Source of the DNA: Novosphingobium capsulatum NBRC 12533
GTDB taxonomy: Bacteria > Pseudomonadota > Alphaproteobacteria > Sphingomonadales > Sphingomonadaceae
Assembly (NCBI RefSeq): GCF_001598375.1
Contig: NZ_BCYV01000007.1
Span: 124,001-188,000 of the forward strand
Direction of reading: 5' to 3'
DNA: 64,000 nucleotides
Shown here: positions 9,541-18,619 of the stretch, piece by piece
Layout: the number at the start of each line of letters is the position of its first letter
Numbering within the stretch: position 1 is the stretch's first letter
The notes under the pieces: generated by a model
What the model was told of the DNA's origin: nothing
Database searches by the model: none
Seen by the model: only the letters and a program-made list of their open reading frames with translations
Position numbers and translations under genes: made by a program

Positions 9541-9700
9541 AGTCGCGCGCCTTCCCACAAAATGCCGCTTGTGCCGCTGCGCTTTGCAGAGTTTCGACAA
9601 CGCATGCGAAAGCGGCTTGGCCCCACCCCTTTGCAGCGAAACCAAGGCTTTCGCCATATAGTGCGGGAGACGGCGCAAGGACAAAAAAATACCTATTTGC

Positions 9701-9710
9701 TACCATTGCA
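9701..9710. repeat. TACCATTGCA decamer, copy 2
   Basis: This copy has the context TTTGCTACCATTGCACTCATTT and lies 105 bases before the first nag gene. A related ATCGCTACCATGCAA stands at 7116-7130 in front of the GH27 gene. A shared repressor linking these genes is possible but unproven. Confidence 0.4.
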
Positions 9711-9814
9711 CTCATTTGCCTGGCATGTATAACAAACCTGTCTTGCACGGTGCTGCCGGTAGGGCACGCGACGGACCACGATCCCATCGTTCAACCAACC
9801 CGAAAGGTTATTGC

Positions 9815-10915
9815 GTGGAGGCCAAGTTGATCACGCCCACAAGTTCCCCTGAACCGGGCGCAGGCGCCACGGCCACCTGGATGCACCGCGAAGCGGCCGA
9901 GGCCGGCGCGGCGGTTGCCCGCTTCATGGCCCACAATGCCCAGGCCCTGGCAGACCTTGGCGCGCGGCTGCGCCAGGCGCCGCCGTCTTTGGTGCTGACC
10001 TGTGCGCGCGGATCGTCGGACCATGCCGCAACCTATGCCAAGTACATGATCGAAACGCTGCTCGGCGTGCCGACTGCCTCGGCGGCGTTCTCCACCGTCT
10101 CGCTCTATGATGCACCGATGCGCGCCGCGACGGGCAACGCGCCGCTGTGCATCGCCATTTCGCAATCGGGCCACAGCCCCGACATGCTTGCCACGGTAGA
10201 GCGCTATCAGGCCGCTGGCGCCCTGGTGGTGGCCTTGGTCAACAACGATCAATCGCCACTGGCGCAGATGGCCGATGTGGCCCTGCCGCTGTGCGCCGGG
10301 CCGGAAATCTCGGTGGCGGCGACCAAGTCGTTCATCACCTCGCTGGCCGGCATTGCCGCGCTGGTTGCAGCGTGGAGCCAGGACGAAGCGCTGAATGCGG
10401 CCCTGGCCGCCCTGCCCGCCGCGCTCGATGAAAGCTTTGCCCTGGGTTGGGACGTGGCCCGCGCCGGCCTGCAGGATGCCACCAACCTGTTCCTGATCAG
10501 CCGCGGCTATGGCCTGTCGATCGCACAGGAAGCCGCGCTCAAGCTCAAGGAAACCAGTGGCCTGCATGGCGAAGCGTTCAGCTCTGCCGAAGTGCGCCAT
10601 GGCCCGATGGCGATCGTGCGCGATGGTTTCCCGGTGCTGGGTTTCGACATCGGCGGCCAGGCCGGGGCCGACGTGCGCCAGGTCTGCGCCGATTTCGCCG
10701 AACGCGGTGCGCAGGTGTTCCTGGCCACGCCCGAGCCTGAAGCCGTTCCCGCCGGGCCGAACCTGACCGTGCTGCCCGCCGTGGCTGCCGACGAGGCGAT
10801 CGCGCCGTTGCTGCGCATTGCGAGCTTTTATCGCATGGTCAATGCGCTATCCATCAGCCGGGGCTTCAATCCCGACGAGCCTCCGTTCCTGGCGAAAGTG
10901 ACCCGCACGCGATGA
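9815..10915 (+). CDS. nagB-II: SIS-domain glucosamine-6-phosphate deaminase, NagB-II type
   Basis: 366 residues with two SIS sugar-isomerase domains and no N-terminal glutaminase domain, which separates it from GlmS. Sugar-phosphate motifs are present: CARGSSDHAA, ISQSGHSPD, AATKSFITS, and the C-terminal KLKETSGLHGEAFSSAEVRHGP. In other proteobacteria this form replaces the classical NagB, converting glucosamine-6-phosphate to fructose-6-phosphate and ammonia. I place the start at GTG 9815, seven bases after GAAAGG. A TTG at 9827 preceded by GGAGG is an alternative, and an upstream ATG at 9716 lacks a ribosome site. It is the first gene of the nag operon and its stop overlaps nagA as ATGA. 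Confidence 0.9.
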   Translation: MEAKLITPTSSPEPGAGATATWMHREAAEAGAAVARFMAHNAQALADLGARLRQAPPSLVLTCARGSSDHAATYAKYMIETLLGVPTASAAFSTVSLYDAPMRAATGNAPLCIAISQSGHSPDMLATVERYQAAGALVVALVNNDQSPLAQMADVALPLCAGPEISVAATKSFITSLAGIAALVAAWSQDEALNAALAALPAALDESFALGWDVARAGLQDATNLFLISRGYGLSIAQEAALKLKETSGLHGEAFSSAEVRHGPMAIVRDGFPVLGFDIGGQAGADVRQVCADFAERGAQVFLATPEPEAVPAGPNLTVLPAVAADEAIAPLLRIASFYRMVNALSISRGFNPDEPPFLAKVTRTR

Positions 10916-12048
10916 CCGTTCTGGCGTTTACCAACGGCCATATCCTGCTGGGTGATCGCATCGTTCCTGCGGCTACGGTGCAGATCGAGGCCGGGCGCAT
11001 CGCGGATATTGCGGCCGATGTGCCGGTTGATGGCACCGTAGTTGATCTCGAGGGTGGCTGGCTGCTGCCCGGCTTTGTCGATAGCCAGGTCAATGGCGGT
11101 GGCGGCGCGCTGCTCAACAACGATATCACCGTCGAAGGGCTGGCCACGATTGCCCAGGCGCATGCGCGCTTTGGCACCACGGCCCTGATGCCCACGCTGA
11201 TCACCGATACGCCGGCGGCGATTTCCGCAGCACTCGACGTGGTCGATGCGGCCATTGCCCAGGGCCTGCCGGGCATCGTCGGCCTGCACATCGAAGGGCC
11301 GTTCATCAATGCCGTACGCAAGGGCGTGCACGATCCGGCGCTGATCCGCCGCCTGGACGAAGACCTGCTGGTCGAACTGTGCCGCCCGCGGCGCGGCAAG
11401 GTCATGCTGACCATCGCGCCCGAACAGGTGGAACCGCAGGCGCTGGAACGTCTGCGCGCGGCCGGCGTGATTATCAGCGCGGGCCATACCAACGCCACAT
11501 TTGCCGAGGCGCAGGCCGGCTTTGCCGCCGGGCTGACCGGGGTGACGCATCTTTATAACGCGATGTCGCCGCTGCAGCACCGGGCGCCGGGCATGGTGGG
11601 TGCCGCCCTGCTCAACGATGCGGTGTGGTGCGGCATCATTGCCGATGGCGTGCACGTGGCCGGGCCGGCGCTGGAAATCGCGCTGCGCATGAAAGGGACC
11701 GAGCGGCTCATGCTGGTGACCGACGCCATGCCCAGCGTGGGGATGAGCGCCGGTTCGTTCGAGTTGAACGGCCGTACCATCACCGTGACCGATGGCGTGT
11801 GCCAGGACGAGAACGGCACGCTGGCCGGCTCCAGCCTCGACATGGCGGGCGCGGTGCGCACGATGGTGGCGCTGACCAGCGCTGACGTGCCGATGGCCAG
11901 CCGCATGGCCAGCGCCACGCCGGCCGCGTTCCTGGGCCTGGCCGACGAGATCGGCACCCTGGCGCCCGGCCTGCGTGCCGATCTGGTGTGGCTGGACGCC
12001 GCCCTGCAGCCGGTGCAGTGCTGGATCGGCGGCAGCGCCGTGATCTGA
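10912..12048 (+). CDS. nagA: N-acetylglucosamine-6-phosphate deacetylase NagA
   Basis: 378 residues of the amidohydrolase superfamily. It hydrolyses GlcNAc-6-phosphate to glucosamine-6-phosphate and acetate. Motifs follow NagA: GWLLPGFVDSQVNGGGG after the first strand, HIEGPFIN with the metal-binding glutamate, SAGHTNA, THLYNAMSPLQHR, GIIADGVHV and VTDAMP with the catalytic aspartate. The start overlaps the upstream stop by four bases, so translation is probably coupled. Its substrate would be delivered already phosphorylated by the PTS proteins encoded just downstream. Confidence 0.95.
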   Translation: MTVLAFTNGHILLGDRIVPAATVQIEAGRIADIAADVPVDGTVVDLEGGWLLPGFVDSQVNGGGGALLNNDITVEGLATIAQAHARFGTTALMPTLITDTPAAISAALDVVDAAIAQGLPGIVGLHIEGPFINAVRKGVHDPALIRRLDEDLLVELCRPRRGKVMLTIAPEQVEPQALERLRAAGVIISAGHTNATFAEAQAGFAAGLTGVTHLYNAMSPLQHRAPGMVGAALLNDAVWCGIIADGVHVAGPALEIALRMKGTERLMLVTDAMPSVGMSAGSFELNGRTITVTDGVCQDENGTLAGSSLDMAGAVRTMVALTSADVPMASRMASATPAAFLGLADEIGTLAPGLRADLVWLDAALQPVQCWIGGSAVI

Positions 12049-12052
12049 TCTG

Positions 12053-12092
12053 CGTGGCAGGTGGCGCGCCAACGATGCGGCCCCCTGCCACG
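12053..12092 (+). promoter_or_regulatory. Hairpin between nagA and nagF
   Basis: CGTGGCAGG (12053-12061) pairs perfectly with CCTGCCACG (12084-12092). The loop carries a second palindrome, TGGCGCGCCA (12062-12071). No T-run follows, so it looks like an mRNA-processing or stabilising structure rather than a terminator. It may set the ratio of enzyme to PTS expression. Confidence 0.5.
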
Positions 12093-12124
12093 GCCTGCCT
12101 GAACAAAGCCCCAGAAGAAAGCTG

Positions 12125-14692
12125 ATGCAGCCCATGTCCAGCCTGATCCTTGCCGCGCCGTTCGATGGCTGGCTCTCTCCGCTCGACGATGTGCCCGATC
12201 CGGTCTTTGCCCAAACGCTGCTGGGCGATGGCATGGCGATCGATCCGCTGGACGGCACGCTGCATGCCCCCGCCGATGGCACGGTGGTATCGGTTCATGC
12301 CGCCCGCCACGCCATCACGCTGCGCCTGGCCGGCGGGGTGGAAGTGCTGATGCACATCGGGCTGGAAACCGTGCGCCTTAATGGCGAGGGCTTTGTCGCC
12401 CATGTGCAGGCGGGCGATACCGTGGCTGCCGGTGACCGGCTGATCAGCGTGGACCTGGGCACCGTGGCGCCGCGCGTCAAAGGCATGATCACCCCGATCG
12501 TGATCACCGAAACCGCCGGCCATGCCGTGATCGAGCGCGCCGTGCCCGGCTGCATCGCCCGTGGCGCGCCGCTGCTGGTGCTGGGTTCCGCGCAAGCTGA
12601 AAGCGCCGCGCCCGCTGCTGCCTTTGCCGCCACCGCACAGGCCACGCTGCGCCTGCCGCTCGCCCATGGCCTGCACGCGCGCCCGGCCGCGCGGCTGGCA
12701 GAATTGGCCAAAAGCTATGACGCCGATGTGCGCATCGTGCCGGCCGCCACGCCCCAAGCCACGCCCTGCCGCCTGCGCAGCCCCAGCTCGGTCATGGCCC
12801 TGGGCCTGCGCCATGGCGACGAATTGACGCTTCTGGCCAGCGGCCCGGCCGCGGCGGCCGTGATCGAGGCCCTGGCCGACCTGATCGCCACCGGCATGGG
12901 TGAATTACGCCCGCTCGACCAACAGGCCGCGCCCACGTCGGCCCCGGCGCACAAGCCGGCCGAAAGCACCGATACCAGCCCGATCGCGCCGGGCGAGCGG
13001 CTGATGGCAGTAACTGCTGCGGCCGGCTATGCCATTGGCCAGGCGGCCTGGCTGGAACGCCCCGAACCGCCGCGCACCGCGCATGCGAGCGGCGATGCCG
13101 GCGCCGAAATCGCCCACTTCACCCAGGCCCTCGCCGCCTTTCGCACGGCCCTGGAACAGCGCGCGCAGGAACAGGCCGGCAGCGAGCAGGCCGCGATCCT
13201 GACCGCCCATCGCCAGTTGCTGGACGATGAAGACATCCTGGAAAGCGTCGGCGATGCCATGGCGCGCGGTGACAGCGCCAGCCTGGCCTGGCAGCGCACC
13301 ATGCAGGCCCGCGCCGCCACGCTGCGCGCCGCGCCCGATCCGCACATTGCCCAGCGTGCCGACGATTTCATCGACCTGGAATGGCAACTGCAATGGCATC
13401 TCGCCGGCCAGGAACCGCCCGCCGTCTCGCTGCCCGAGGCGGCGATCGTGATCGCGCGCGATCTCGTACCTTCGCAAGTCGCGGCGCTTTCACCCGCGCA
13501 AGTGGCTGGCCTGGTTACTGCGCAAGGCGGGCCAACCTCGCACGTGGCGATCATCGCCGCCAGCAAGGGCATCCCCGCGCTGGTCGCGGCCGGGCAGCGC
13601 GTGCTGTCGATCGCGCCGGGCACGCCGCTGCTGCTCGATGCCACCGGCGCCACGCTGACGGTTGATCCCGATGCCGCCACTTGGGCCACGGCCCAGGCCG
13701 AAGCGGCACGGCGCCAGGCACGCAAGGCCGCCGCGCAGGCCGCATCAGGCCTTGAGGGTCGCACCAGCGATGGCTTGCGGATCGAGGTCTGCGCCAACCT
13801 CGGCAAGCGCAGCGAGGCCGCCCCGGCCGTAGCCAGTGGCGCCGAAGGCTGCGGCTTGCTGCGCACCGAATTCCTGTTCCTCGATCGCGCCAGCGCGCCC
13901 GATGAAGACGAGCAGACCGCCGATTACACCGCCATTGCCCAGGCGCTTGACGGGCGGCCGCTGATCATCCGCCTGCTCGATATCGGCGGAGACAAGCCGG
14001 CGCCCTATCTGCCAATGGCGGCAGAGGAAAACCCGGCGCTGGGCCTGCGCGGCATTCGCGTGGGGCTGGCCCAGCGCGAGATGCTGGTGCCACAGTTGCG
14101 CGCCGTGCTGCGCGCGGGCGCCGGGGCAGCGGCAGGCGCGGTCAAGGTCATGGCGCCGATGATCGCGCGGGTCGAGGAACTGCGCGCCGTGCGCGCTGCC
14201 CTTGATGCCGAGGCCGCCAAGCTGGGCGTGGCCGCAGTGCCGCTGGGCGTGATGGTGGAAACACCCGCCGCTGCCGTGATGGCCGATGCCCTGGCCGCCG
14301 AATGCGATTTCCTGTCGATCGGCACCAACGATCTGACGCAATATGCCCTGGCCATGGATCGCGGGAATCCCGCGGTTGCGGGCAGCATCGACGGGCTCGA
14401 CCCTGCCGTGCTGCGCCTGATCGGCCTGTGCTGCGAAGGCGCGCAAAGCCACGGCAAGTGGGTGGGCGTGTGCGGCGGCCTGGCATCCGATCCGCTGGCC
14501 GTGCCGATCCTGATCGGCCTTGGCGTGACCGAACTTTCCGCCGCGCCAGCGATGGTGCCGGAAATCAAGGCGCTGGTGCGCGCGCTCTCTGCCCAGGATT
14601 GCCGGGGCCTGGCCAGTGCCGTGCTCCAGGCCTCGAGCGCCGCGCAAGTGCGCGTGCTGGCCACACAGATGATCGAAGGGGTTACCCAATGA
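12125..14692 (+). CDS. nagF: Fused PTS EIIA(Glc-type)-HPr-Enzyme I phosphotransferase (NagF type)
   Basis: 855 residues combining the soluble PTS relay in one chain. Residues 1-150 are a glucose-type EIIA with the active histidine at 77 (VLMHIGLETV). Residues about 172-255 are HPr, with His184 in HGLHARPAARL. The rest is Enzyme I, with the phospho-histidine at 473 in GGPTSHVAIIAA and PEP-site motifs GLLRTEFLFLDR, LRGIRVGL and SIGTNDLTQYALAMDR. HPr lacks the regulatory serine context of Gram-positive HPr. It takes phosphate from PEP and passes it to the EIICB permease encoded next, whose start overlaps this stop as ATGA. The architecture matches NagF of Pseudomonas aeruginosa. Confidence 0.94.
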   Translation: MQPMSSLILAAPFDGWLSPLDDVPDPVFAQTLLGDGMAIDPLDGTLHAPADGTVVSVHAARHAITLRLAGGVEVLMHIGLETVRLNGEGFVAHVQAGDTVAAGDRLISVDLGTVAPRVKGMITPIVITETAGHAVIERAVPGCIARGAPLLVLGSAQAESAAPAAAFAATAQATLRLPLAHGLHARPAARLAELAKSYDADVRIVPAATPQATPCRLRSPSSVMALGLRHGDELTLLASGPAAAAVIEALADLIATGMGELRPLDQQAAPTSAPAHKPAESTDTSPIAPGERLMAVTAAAGYAIGQAAWLERPEPPRTAHASGDAGAEIAHFTQALAAFRTALEQRAQEQAGSEQAAILTAHRQLLDDEDILESVGDAMARGDSASLAWQRTMQARAATLRAAPDPHIAQRADDFIDLEWQLQWHLAGQEPPAVSLPEAAIVIARDLVPSQVAALSPAQVAGLVTAQGGPTSHVAIIAASKGIPALVAAGQRVLSIAPGTPLLLDATGATLTVDPDAATWATAQAEAARRQARKAAAQAASGLEGRTSDGLRIEVCANLGKRSEAAPAVASGAEGCGLLRTEFLFLDRASAPDEDEQTADYTAIAQALDGRPLIIRLLDIGGDKPAPYLPMAAEENPALGLRGIRVGLAQREMLVPQLRAVLRAGAGAAAGAVKVMAPMIARVEELRAVRAALDAEAAKLGVAAVPLGVMVETPAAAVMADALAAECDFLSIGTNDLTQYALAMDRGNPAVAGSIDGLDPAVLRLIGLCCEGAQSHGKWVGVCGGLASDPLAVPILIGLGVTELSAAPAMVPEIKALVRALSAQDCRGLASAVLQASSAAQVRVLATQMIEGVTQ

Positions 14693-16422
14693 GCCAAGCC
14701 GTGAACAACGCGCTGCAACATCTGCAAAGCCTGGGCCGCGCCTTGATGCTGCCGATCGCCGTGCTGCCGGTGGCGGCGCTGCTTCTGCGGCTGGGCCAGC
14801 CCGATCTGCTGGGCCTCGATTTCGTCAGCGCGGCGGGCAATGCCATGTTTGCCAATCTCGGTCTGCTGTTTGCCATTGGCGTGGCCACCGGCTTTGCCAA
14901 GGATGGCAACGGCGCCGCGCCGCTTGCCGGCGTGGTGTGCTTCCTGGTGGCGAGCGAAGGCGCCAAGGCGCTGCTGGCCGTGCCGGCCGATGTGGTGGCG
15001 GGCGTTGCCAAGGCGGCGCTGCCGGCAGTGACGGCGGCCTGGCGCAGCGCGCAAGTCGATCATGTTGCCGTGCCGCTGGGCATTGTCTCGGGGATCATCG
15101 GCGGGATCGGCTACAACCGCTTTTCCACGGTCAAGCCGCCCGAATACCTCGCCTTCTTCGGCGGCCGGCGGTTCGTGCCGATCATCAGCGGGGTTGCCGG
15201 CGTGGCGCTGGCCGGGCTGCTGGGCGCCAGCCTGGCCAGCATCAATGCCGGCGCCAATGCCGCGAGCGAGGCGGCGCTGGCCAGCGGCGGGATCGGGCTG
15301 TTCATCTTCGGCACGCTCAACCGCCTGCTGCTGGTGACGGGCTTGCACCACATTCTCAACAACATCGCCTGGTTCGTGCTGGGCGATTACCACGGCACCA
15401 CGGGCGATCTGCGCCGCTTCTTTGCCGGCGATCCGACTGCTGGCGCGTTCATGAGCGGGTTCTTCCCGGTGATGATGTTTGGCCTGCCTGCCGCGTGCCT
15501 GGCGATGTATCACACCGCGCGGCCCGAGCGGCGCAAAGCCACCGGCGGCATGCTGCTGAGCCTTGCCGCCACCTCGTTCCTGACCGGGGTGACCGAGCCG
15601 ATCGAGTTCAGCTTCATGTTCCTGGCGCCGGTGCTCTATGCGTTCCACGCGGTGCTGACCGGCATTGCGATGGCGCTGATGGCGGCGCTGGGCGTGCACA
15701 TGGGCTTTGGCTTTTCGGCCGGACTGCTTGATTACGTGCTCAATTTCTCCAAGGCGCAGAAGCCCTTGCTGCTGATCCCGGTGGGCCTGATCTATGCCAG
15801 CGTCTATTATGGCGTGTTCCGCTGGGCGATCCTGCGCTTTGACCTCAAGACGCCGGGCCGCGATGACGTGCCCATGGGCAACGGCGGCGCGCCGGTGCTG
15901 GCGGGCGAACGCGGCCAGGCCTTTGTCGCGGCGCTGGGCGGCGCGGCCAATCTGGTGGAAGTGGGCGCCTGCACCACGCGGCTGCGCCTGGTGGTGGCCG
16001 ATCAGGCCAGCATCGACGAAGCCGCGCTGCGTGGCCTGGGAGCTAAAGGCCTGATCCGCCCCTCTCCGCGCGCCCTGCAGGTCGTGCTCGGCCCGCAGGC
16101 CGATCAGGTGGCGGTGGAAATCCGCGCCGCCATGGGCGCGCCTGCACCCAGCGCGGCACCGGCCAAGGCCCCGATTACCGAGGCCGGCAGCTTTGCCAGC
16201 GCGATCGATCCCGCCAGCGTTCCGGCCGAGTTGGCGCAGGCGCTGGGCGGTACGGCGGCCCTGGCCCAGGCTCGCAGCGTGCATGGGCGCCTGCTGCTGC
16301 CGGCCGGCACGGTGGTGGATGAAAGCGCCCTTGCCGCGCTGGGCGCGCGCGGCGTGGTGGCCACGCCCACCGGCCCGCAGGTGCTCTTTGCCGAGGCCGC
16401 GATCGCTCCCTGGCGCGCCTGA
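14689..16422 (+). CDS. nagE: N-acetylglucosamine PTS permease EIICB with an extra degenerate EIIB domain
   Basis: 577 residues. The EIIC membrane domain fills about 1-400, opening with SLGRALMLPIAVLPVAALLLRLG and carrying the loop GVTEPIEFSFMFLAP typical of glucose/GlcNAc permeases. The EIIB domain follows, with phospho-cysteine 428 in EVGACTTRLRL. After a linker comes a second EIIB-like unit (about 510-565). ALGGTAALAQARSVHGRLLL aligns with ALGGAANLVEVGACTTRLRL, and valine 531 replaces the cysteine. The extra unit cannot carry phosphate at that position and may be structural or regulatory. Together with NagF it should import and phosphorylate GlcNAc. It converges with the DUF1275 gene six bases away. 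Confidence 0.93.
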   Translation: MSQAVNNALQHLQSLGRALMLPIAVLPVAALLLRLGQPDLLGLDFVSAAGNAMFANLGLLFAIGVATGFAKDGNGAAPLAGVVCFLVASEGAKALLAVPADVVAGVAKAALPAVTAAWRSAQVDHVAVPLGIVSGIIGGIGYNRFSTVKPPEYLAFFGGRRFVPIISGVAGVALAGLLGASLASINAGANAASEAALASGGIGLFIFGTLNRLLLVTGLHHILNNIAWFVLGDYHGTTGDLRRFFAGDPTAGAFMSGFFPVMMFGLPAACLAMYHTARPERRKATGGMLLSLAATSFLTGVTEPIEFSFMFLAPVLYAFHAVLTGIAMALMAALGVHMGFGFSAGLLDYVLNFSKAQKPLLLIPVGLIYASVYYGVFRWAILRFDLKTPGRDDVPMGNGGAPVLAGERGQAFVAALGGAANLVEVGACTTRLRLVVADQASIDEAALRGLGAKGLIRPSPRALQVVLGPQADQVAVEIRAAMGAPAPSAAPAKAPITEAGSFASAIDPASVPAELAQALGGTAALAQARSVHGRLLLPAGTVVDESALAALGARGVVATPTGPQVLFAEAAIAPWRA

Positions 16423-16428
16423 GCTACG

Positions 16429-17160
16429 TCAGGGACGATGCGGCAGCGCCATCAGGGGATGGCGCAGGCACAGCAGCGTTCCGCCCAGCACCACGAAGGC
16501 GGTCAACGCCAGCGGCAGCGCCAGCCCGGTGTGCAGCACCAGCACGGCGCCGGCCGCCGCGCCAATAAAGATCATGGTGATCGCCAAAAGGCGCGTGCGC
16601 AGGTTGGGCCCGCCCGCGTCAGAGGCAATGCCGGTGATCGTCAGGGTCAACACGGTGGTGGTCAGATCGGGCACTTTGAGCTGGCGCACCGTGGCATTGC
16701 GAAAACCCATGGCCCCTGCCGTCAGCCCGATCATCACCAGCACGGCCCAGGCGGGATGCGCCACGATGCCGTCGGTGCCGGGCACCAGCGCCACGGCGGC
16801 AGCCCCCAGGAACAGCACGGCTTCGAGCAAGGCCGCGCGCAGCAGCCAATAGCGCAGCGGATGGCTCGACGCGTGGCGCCACAGCCGCCCCGCCACGCTC
16901 GCGCCCACCATGAACAGGCCCAGCGCCACCAGATAGGGCACGGGCGTGAAACCCGGCGCGCGGGCCAGCGCGAAGGCCAGGAACACCACGTTGCCGGTCA
17001 TGTTCGCAGTAAACACCTTGCCCAGGCCAAGGACGCTGACCGCGTCGACAAAGCCGGTCGTGGCCGACAGCAACAGCAGCAGGCGCGGCAGCGGCGATGG
17101 TGTGCGCACCGCCACAGGCGCGCCGGCGACGGGGGGCGATGGTGGGGGATGAGAGTCCAT
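16429..17160 (-). CDS. DUF1275 (YoaK-family) inner-membrane protein
   Basis: 243 residues with about six hydrophobic helices. The YoaK/DUF1275 signature is evident: LSATTGFVDAVSVLGLGKVFTANMTGNVVFLAF near the N terminus and GAMGFRNATVRQLKVPDLTTTVLTLTITGIASD in the middle. The start ATG at 17160 follows GAAAGGGAAAG. The family has no agreed biochemical role. It is the last of nine closely spaced minus-strand genes, 13 bases after the porin stop, so it belongs to the detoxification-like operon that starts at 24303. Confidence 0.88.
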   Translation of the reverse strand: MDSHPPPSPPVAGAPVAVRTPSPLPRLLLLLSATTGFVDAVSVLGLGKVFTANMTGNVVFLAFALARAPGFTPVPYLVALGLFMVGASVAGRLWRHASSHPLRYWLLRAALLEAVLFLGAAAVALVPGTDGIVAHPAWAVLVMIGLTAGAMGFRNATVRQLKVPDLTTTVLTLTITGIASDAGGPNLRTRLLAITMIFIGAAAGAVLVLHTGLALPLALTAFVVLGGTLLCLRHPLMALPHRP

Positions 17161-17173
17161 GGCACTTTCCCTT

Positions 17174-18619
17174 TCAGAACCGGAACGAAGCTTCACCGGC
17201 AAACAGATCGATCGGCCGGCCGGCACCGGCCTGGACCAGAAAGCCGCTGGGCACGAAATGGCTGGCAGAGGCAGTCAGCGCCAGTTCGCGCGTGGCCTGC
17301 CAGGTTACCACCGCCTCTGCCTGCTTGCCGAGAAAGCGTGCCTGGCCGGCCGTGGCGGGGTGCAGCTGGCGGCCGGGCACATCATAGACGCCGTCGCCCC
17401 GGCTTTGCCGCCAATAGGCCATGCCCGTAACACCCAGTTGCACCGCGCCGCCGTTCAGCTTGCCCAGCGCGAGCGTGAGCGCGGGGTGCACATCGATCAG
17501 GTTGCGCGGGCCCAGTGGCGAAAGCTCGCCAAAATACTTGCCTTTGGGAAACAGCGGGTTGAAGCCGTTGACCCGGCCATCGGCGGGCGCCTTGTCGCCA
17601 CTCGCGAGATCGACATGGAGCGACAGATCGGGCGTGGCCGGCAAGGCCGGAAAGCGGCGCCCGGCGCGCAGCGCCACCGACCAGGCATGAATCGGCGCGC
17701 CGGCCAGGTGCCCGCCCTGGGCCATCGACTCGATATCCCAATAGGCAGACCCGGCACGCCCGGCGCTGCGCAGGCCCAGGGTAATGCGCCGTTCGTCACC
17801 CAGTCCGCGGGCAAACCCGGCCTGTTGCAGGCTGGCGGCGCGATCGTGATAGACCATGGCATAGGCGTCGATCCGCGCGGCATGCCCGCTGCCCAGCCAG
17901 CGCGTGGCATATAGCCCCCACAGCGCCTTTTGCCGCGATCGCCGATCGTCCATGCTGTGCGGCCCGGCCGCAACCGGCACCAGGTAGAACAGGCTGGCGG
18001 TATAAGGGCCGGAATCGAGCAGCGCCCGCGTGCCATCGAACGGCAGCGGCGTATTGGGGCCATAGCGCGTGCCGACCAGCCGCTCGCTGCCCAGGCTGAC
18101 GAGCTGGCGCCCGCCTTCCAGGCGCAGCGTGGTGCCCGGCGCGATCGGCACGGTCACATCGGCAAAGGCCTGCAACAGATCCACGCCGGTGCGATCGACC
18201 GGCGATGGCCCGCCGACCACGCCCTGCGCGGCATTGGCCAGCCCTTGAACAAACACGCGAAAGCGGCCGACGTGCAGATCGGCATGGGGCATCGCCCGCC
18301 AATAGCGCGCGGTCTGCCCCTGGGTTGCCTCAACCCGCGCGCGCAGTTCCAGGCCGGTCGACAGCCACACCTGCGGCGGCGCCAGGGGAATGTATTTCAG
18401 CGGCGCGGTCCACCGCGCGCGGCGGGCGGCGGGGTCGGCCAGGCTGGACCAGTCTTCGGTATAGCGGGTGATCGTCAGGGTGGGCGGGCGCCAGGCCTCG
18501 ATCACGCTGCGTGGCAGGGCATCCTGATCGGCAGACTGCTGCGCGCGCGCAGCCCCATGCGGCACCAGCGCCGCCAGCATGGCCGTGACGACGGCCCGGC
18601 CGGCGCGGCGCCGGCTCAC
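17174..18619 (-). CDS. Alginate-export-family outer-membrane porin
   Basis: 481 residues with a signal peptide (RAGRAVVTAMLAALVPHGAARA). The mature protein is a beta-barrel of the alginate-export (AlgE-like) family. Typical phrases are WLSTGLELRARVEA, FRVFVQGLAN, LRLEGGRQLVSLGSERLVGTRYGPN and a C-terminal aromatic strand ending SFRF. The start is GTG 18619, overlapping the DoxX stop as GTGA; a longer in-frame ORF exists but would add 84 residues of non-signal sequence. It is a paralogue of the partial porin at the left edge. The substrate is unknown; the operon context suggests a small organic compound. Confidence 0.85.
   Translation of the reverse strand: MSRRRAGRAVVTAMLAALVPHGAARAQQSADQDALPRSVIEAWRPPTLTITRYTEDWSSLADPAARRARWTAPLKYIPLAPPQVWLSTGLELRARVEATQGQTARYWRAMPHADLHVGRFRVFVQGLANAAQGVVGGPSPVDRTGVDLLQAFADVTVPIAPGTTLRLEGGRQLVSLGSERLVGTRYGPNTPLPFDGTRALLDSGPYTASLFYLVPVAAGPHSMDDRRSRQKALWGLYATRWLGSGHAARIDAYAMVYHDRAASLQQAGFARGLGDERRITLGLRSAGRAGSAYWDIESMAQGGHLAGAPIHAWSVALRAGRRFPALPATPDLSLHVDLASGDKAPADGRVNGFNPLFPKGKYFGELSPLGPRNLIDVHPALTLALGKLNGGAVQLGVTGMAYWRQSRGDGVYDVPGRQLHPATAGQARFLGKQAEAVVTWQATRELALTASASHFVPSGFLVQAGAGRPIDLFAGEASFRF

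Larger units (their letters stand above)
9137..9814. other. 678-base gap without a supportable gene, upstream of the nag operon
   Basis: Several short open frames exist on both strands, but none has a ribosome site, sensible composition or recognisable motif. The region is less GC-rich than its surroundings. It holds a TA-rich patch (9519-9540) and two identical TACCATTGCA decamers at 9391-9400 and 9701-9710. It should contain promoters for the chemoreceptor (minus) and for the nag operon (plus). Confidence 0.6.

Noticed and set aside
9266-9661. 131-codon plus-strand open frame in the gap before the nag operon
   Set aside because: No ribosome site, no domain, and it crosses the TA-rich palindromes; looks like chance.
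14005-16284. 759-codon open frame on the minus strand over nagF and nagE
   Set aside because: Antisense of the PTS genes, whose active-site residues are in place.
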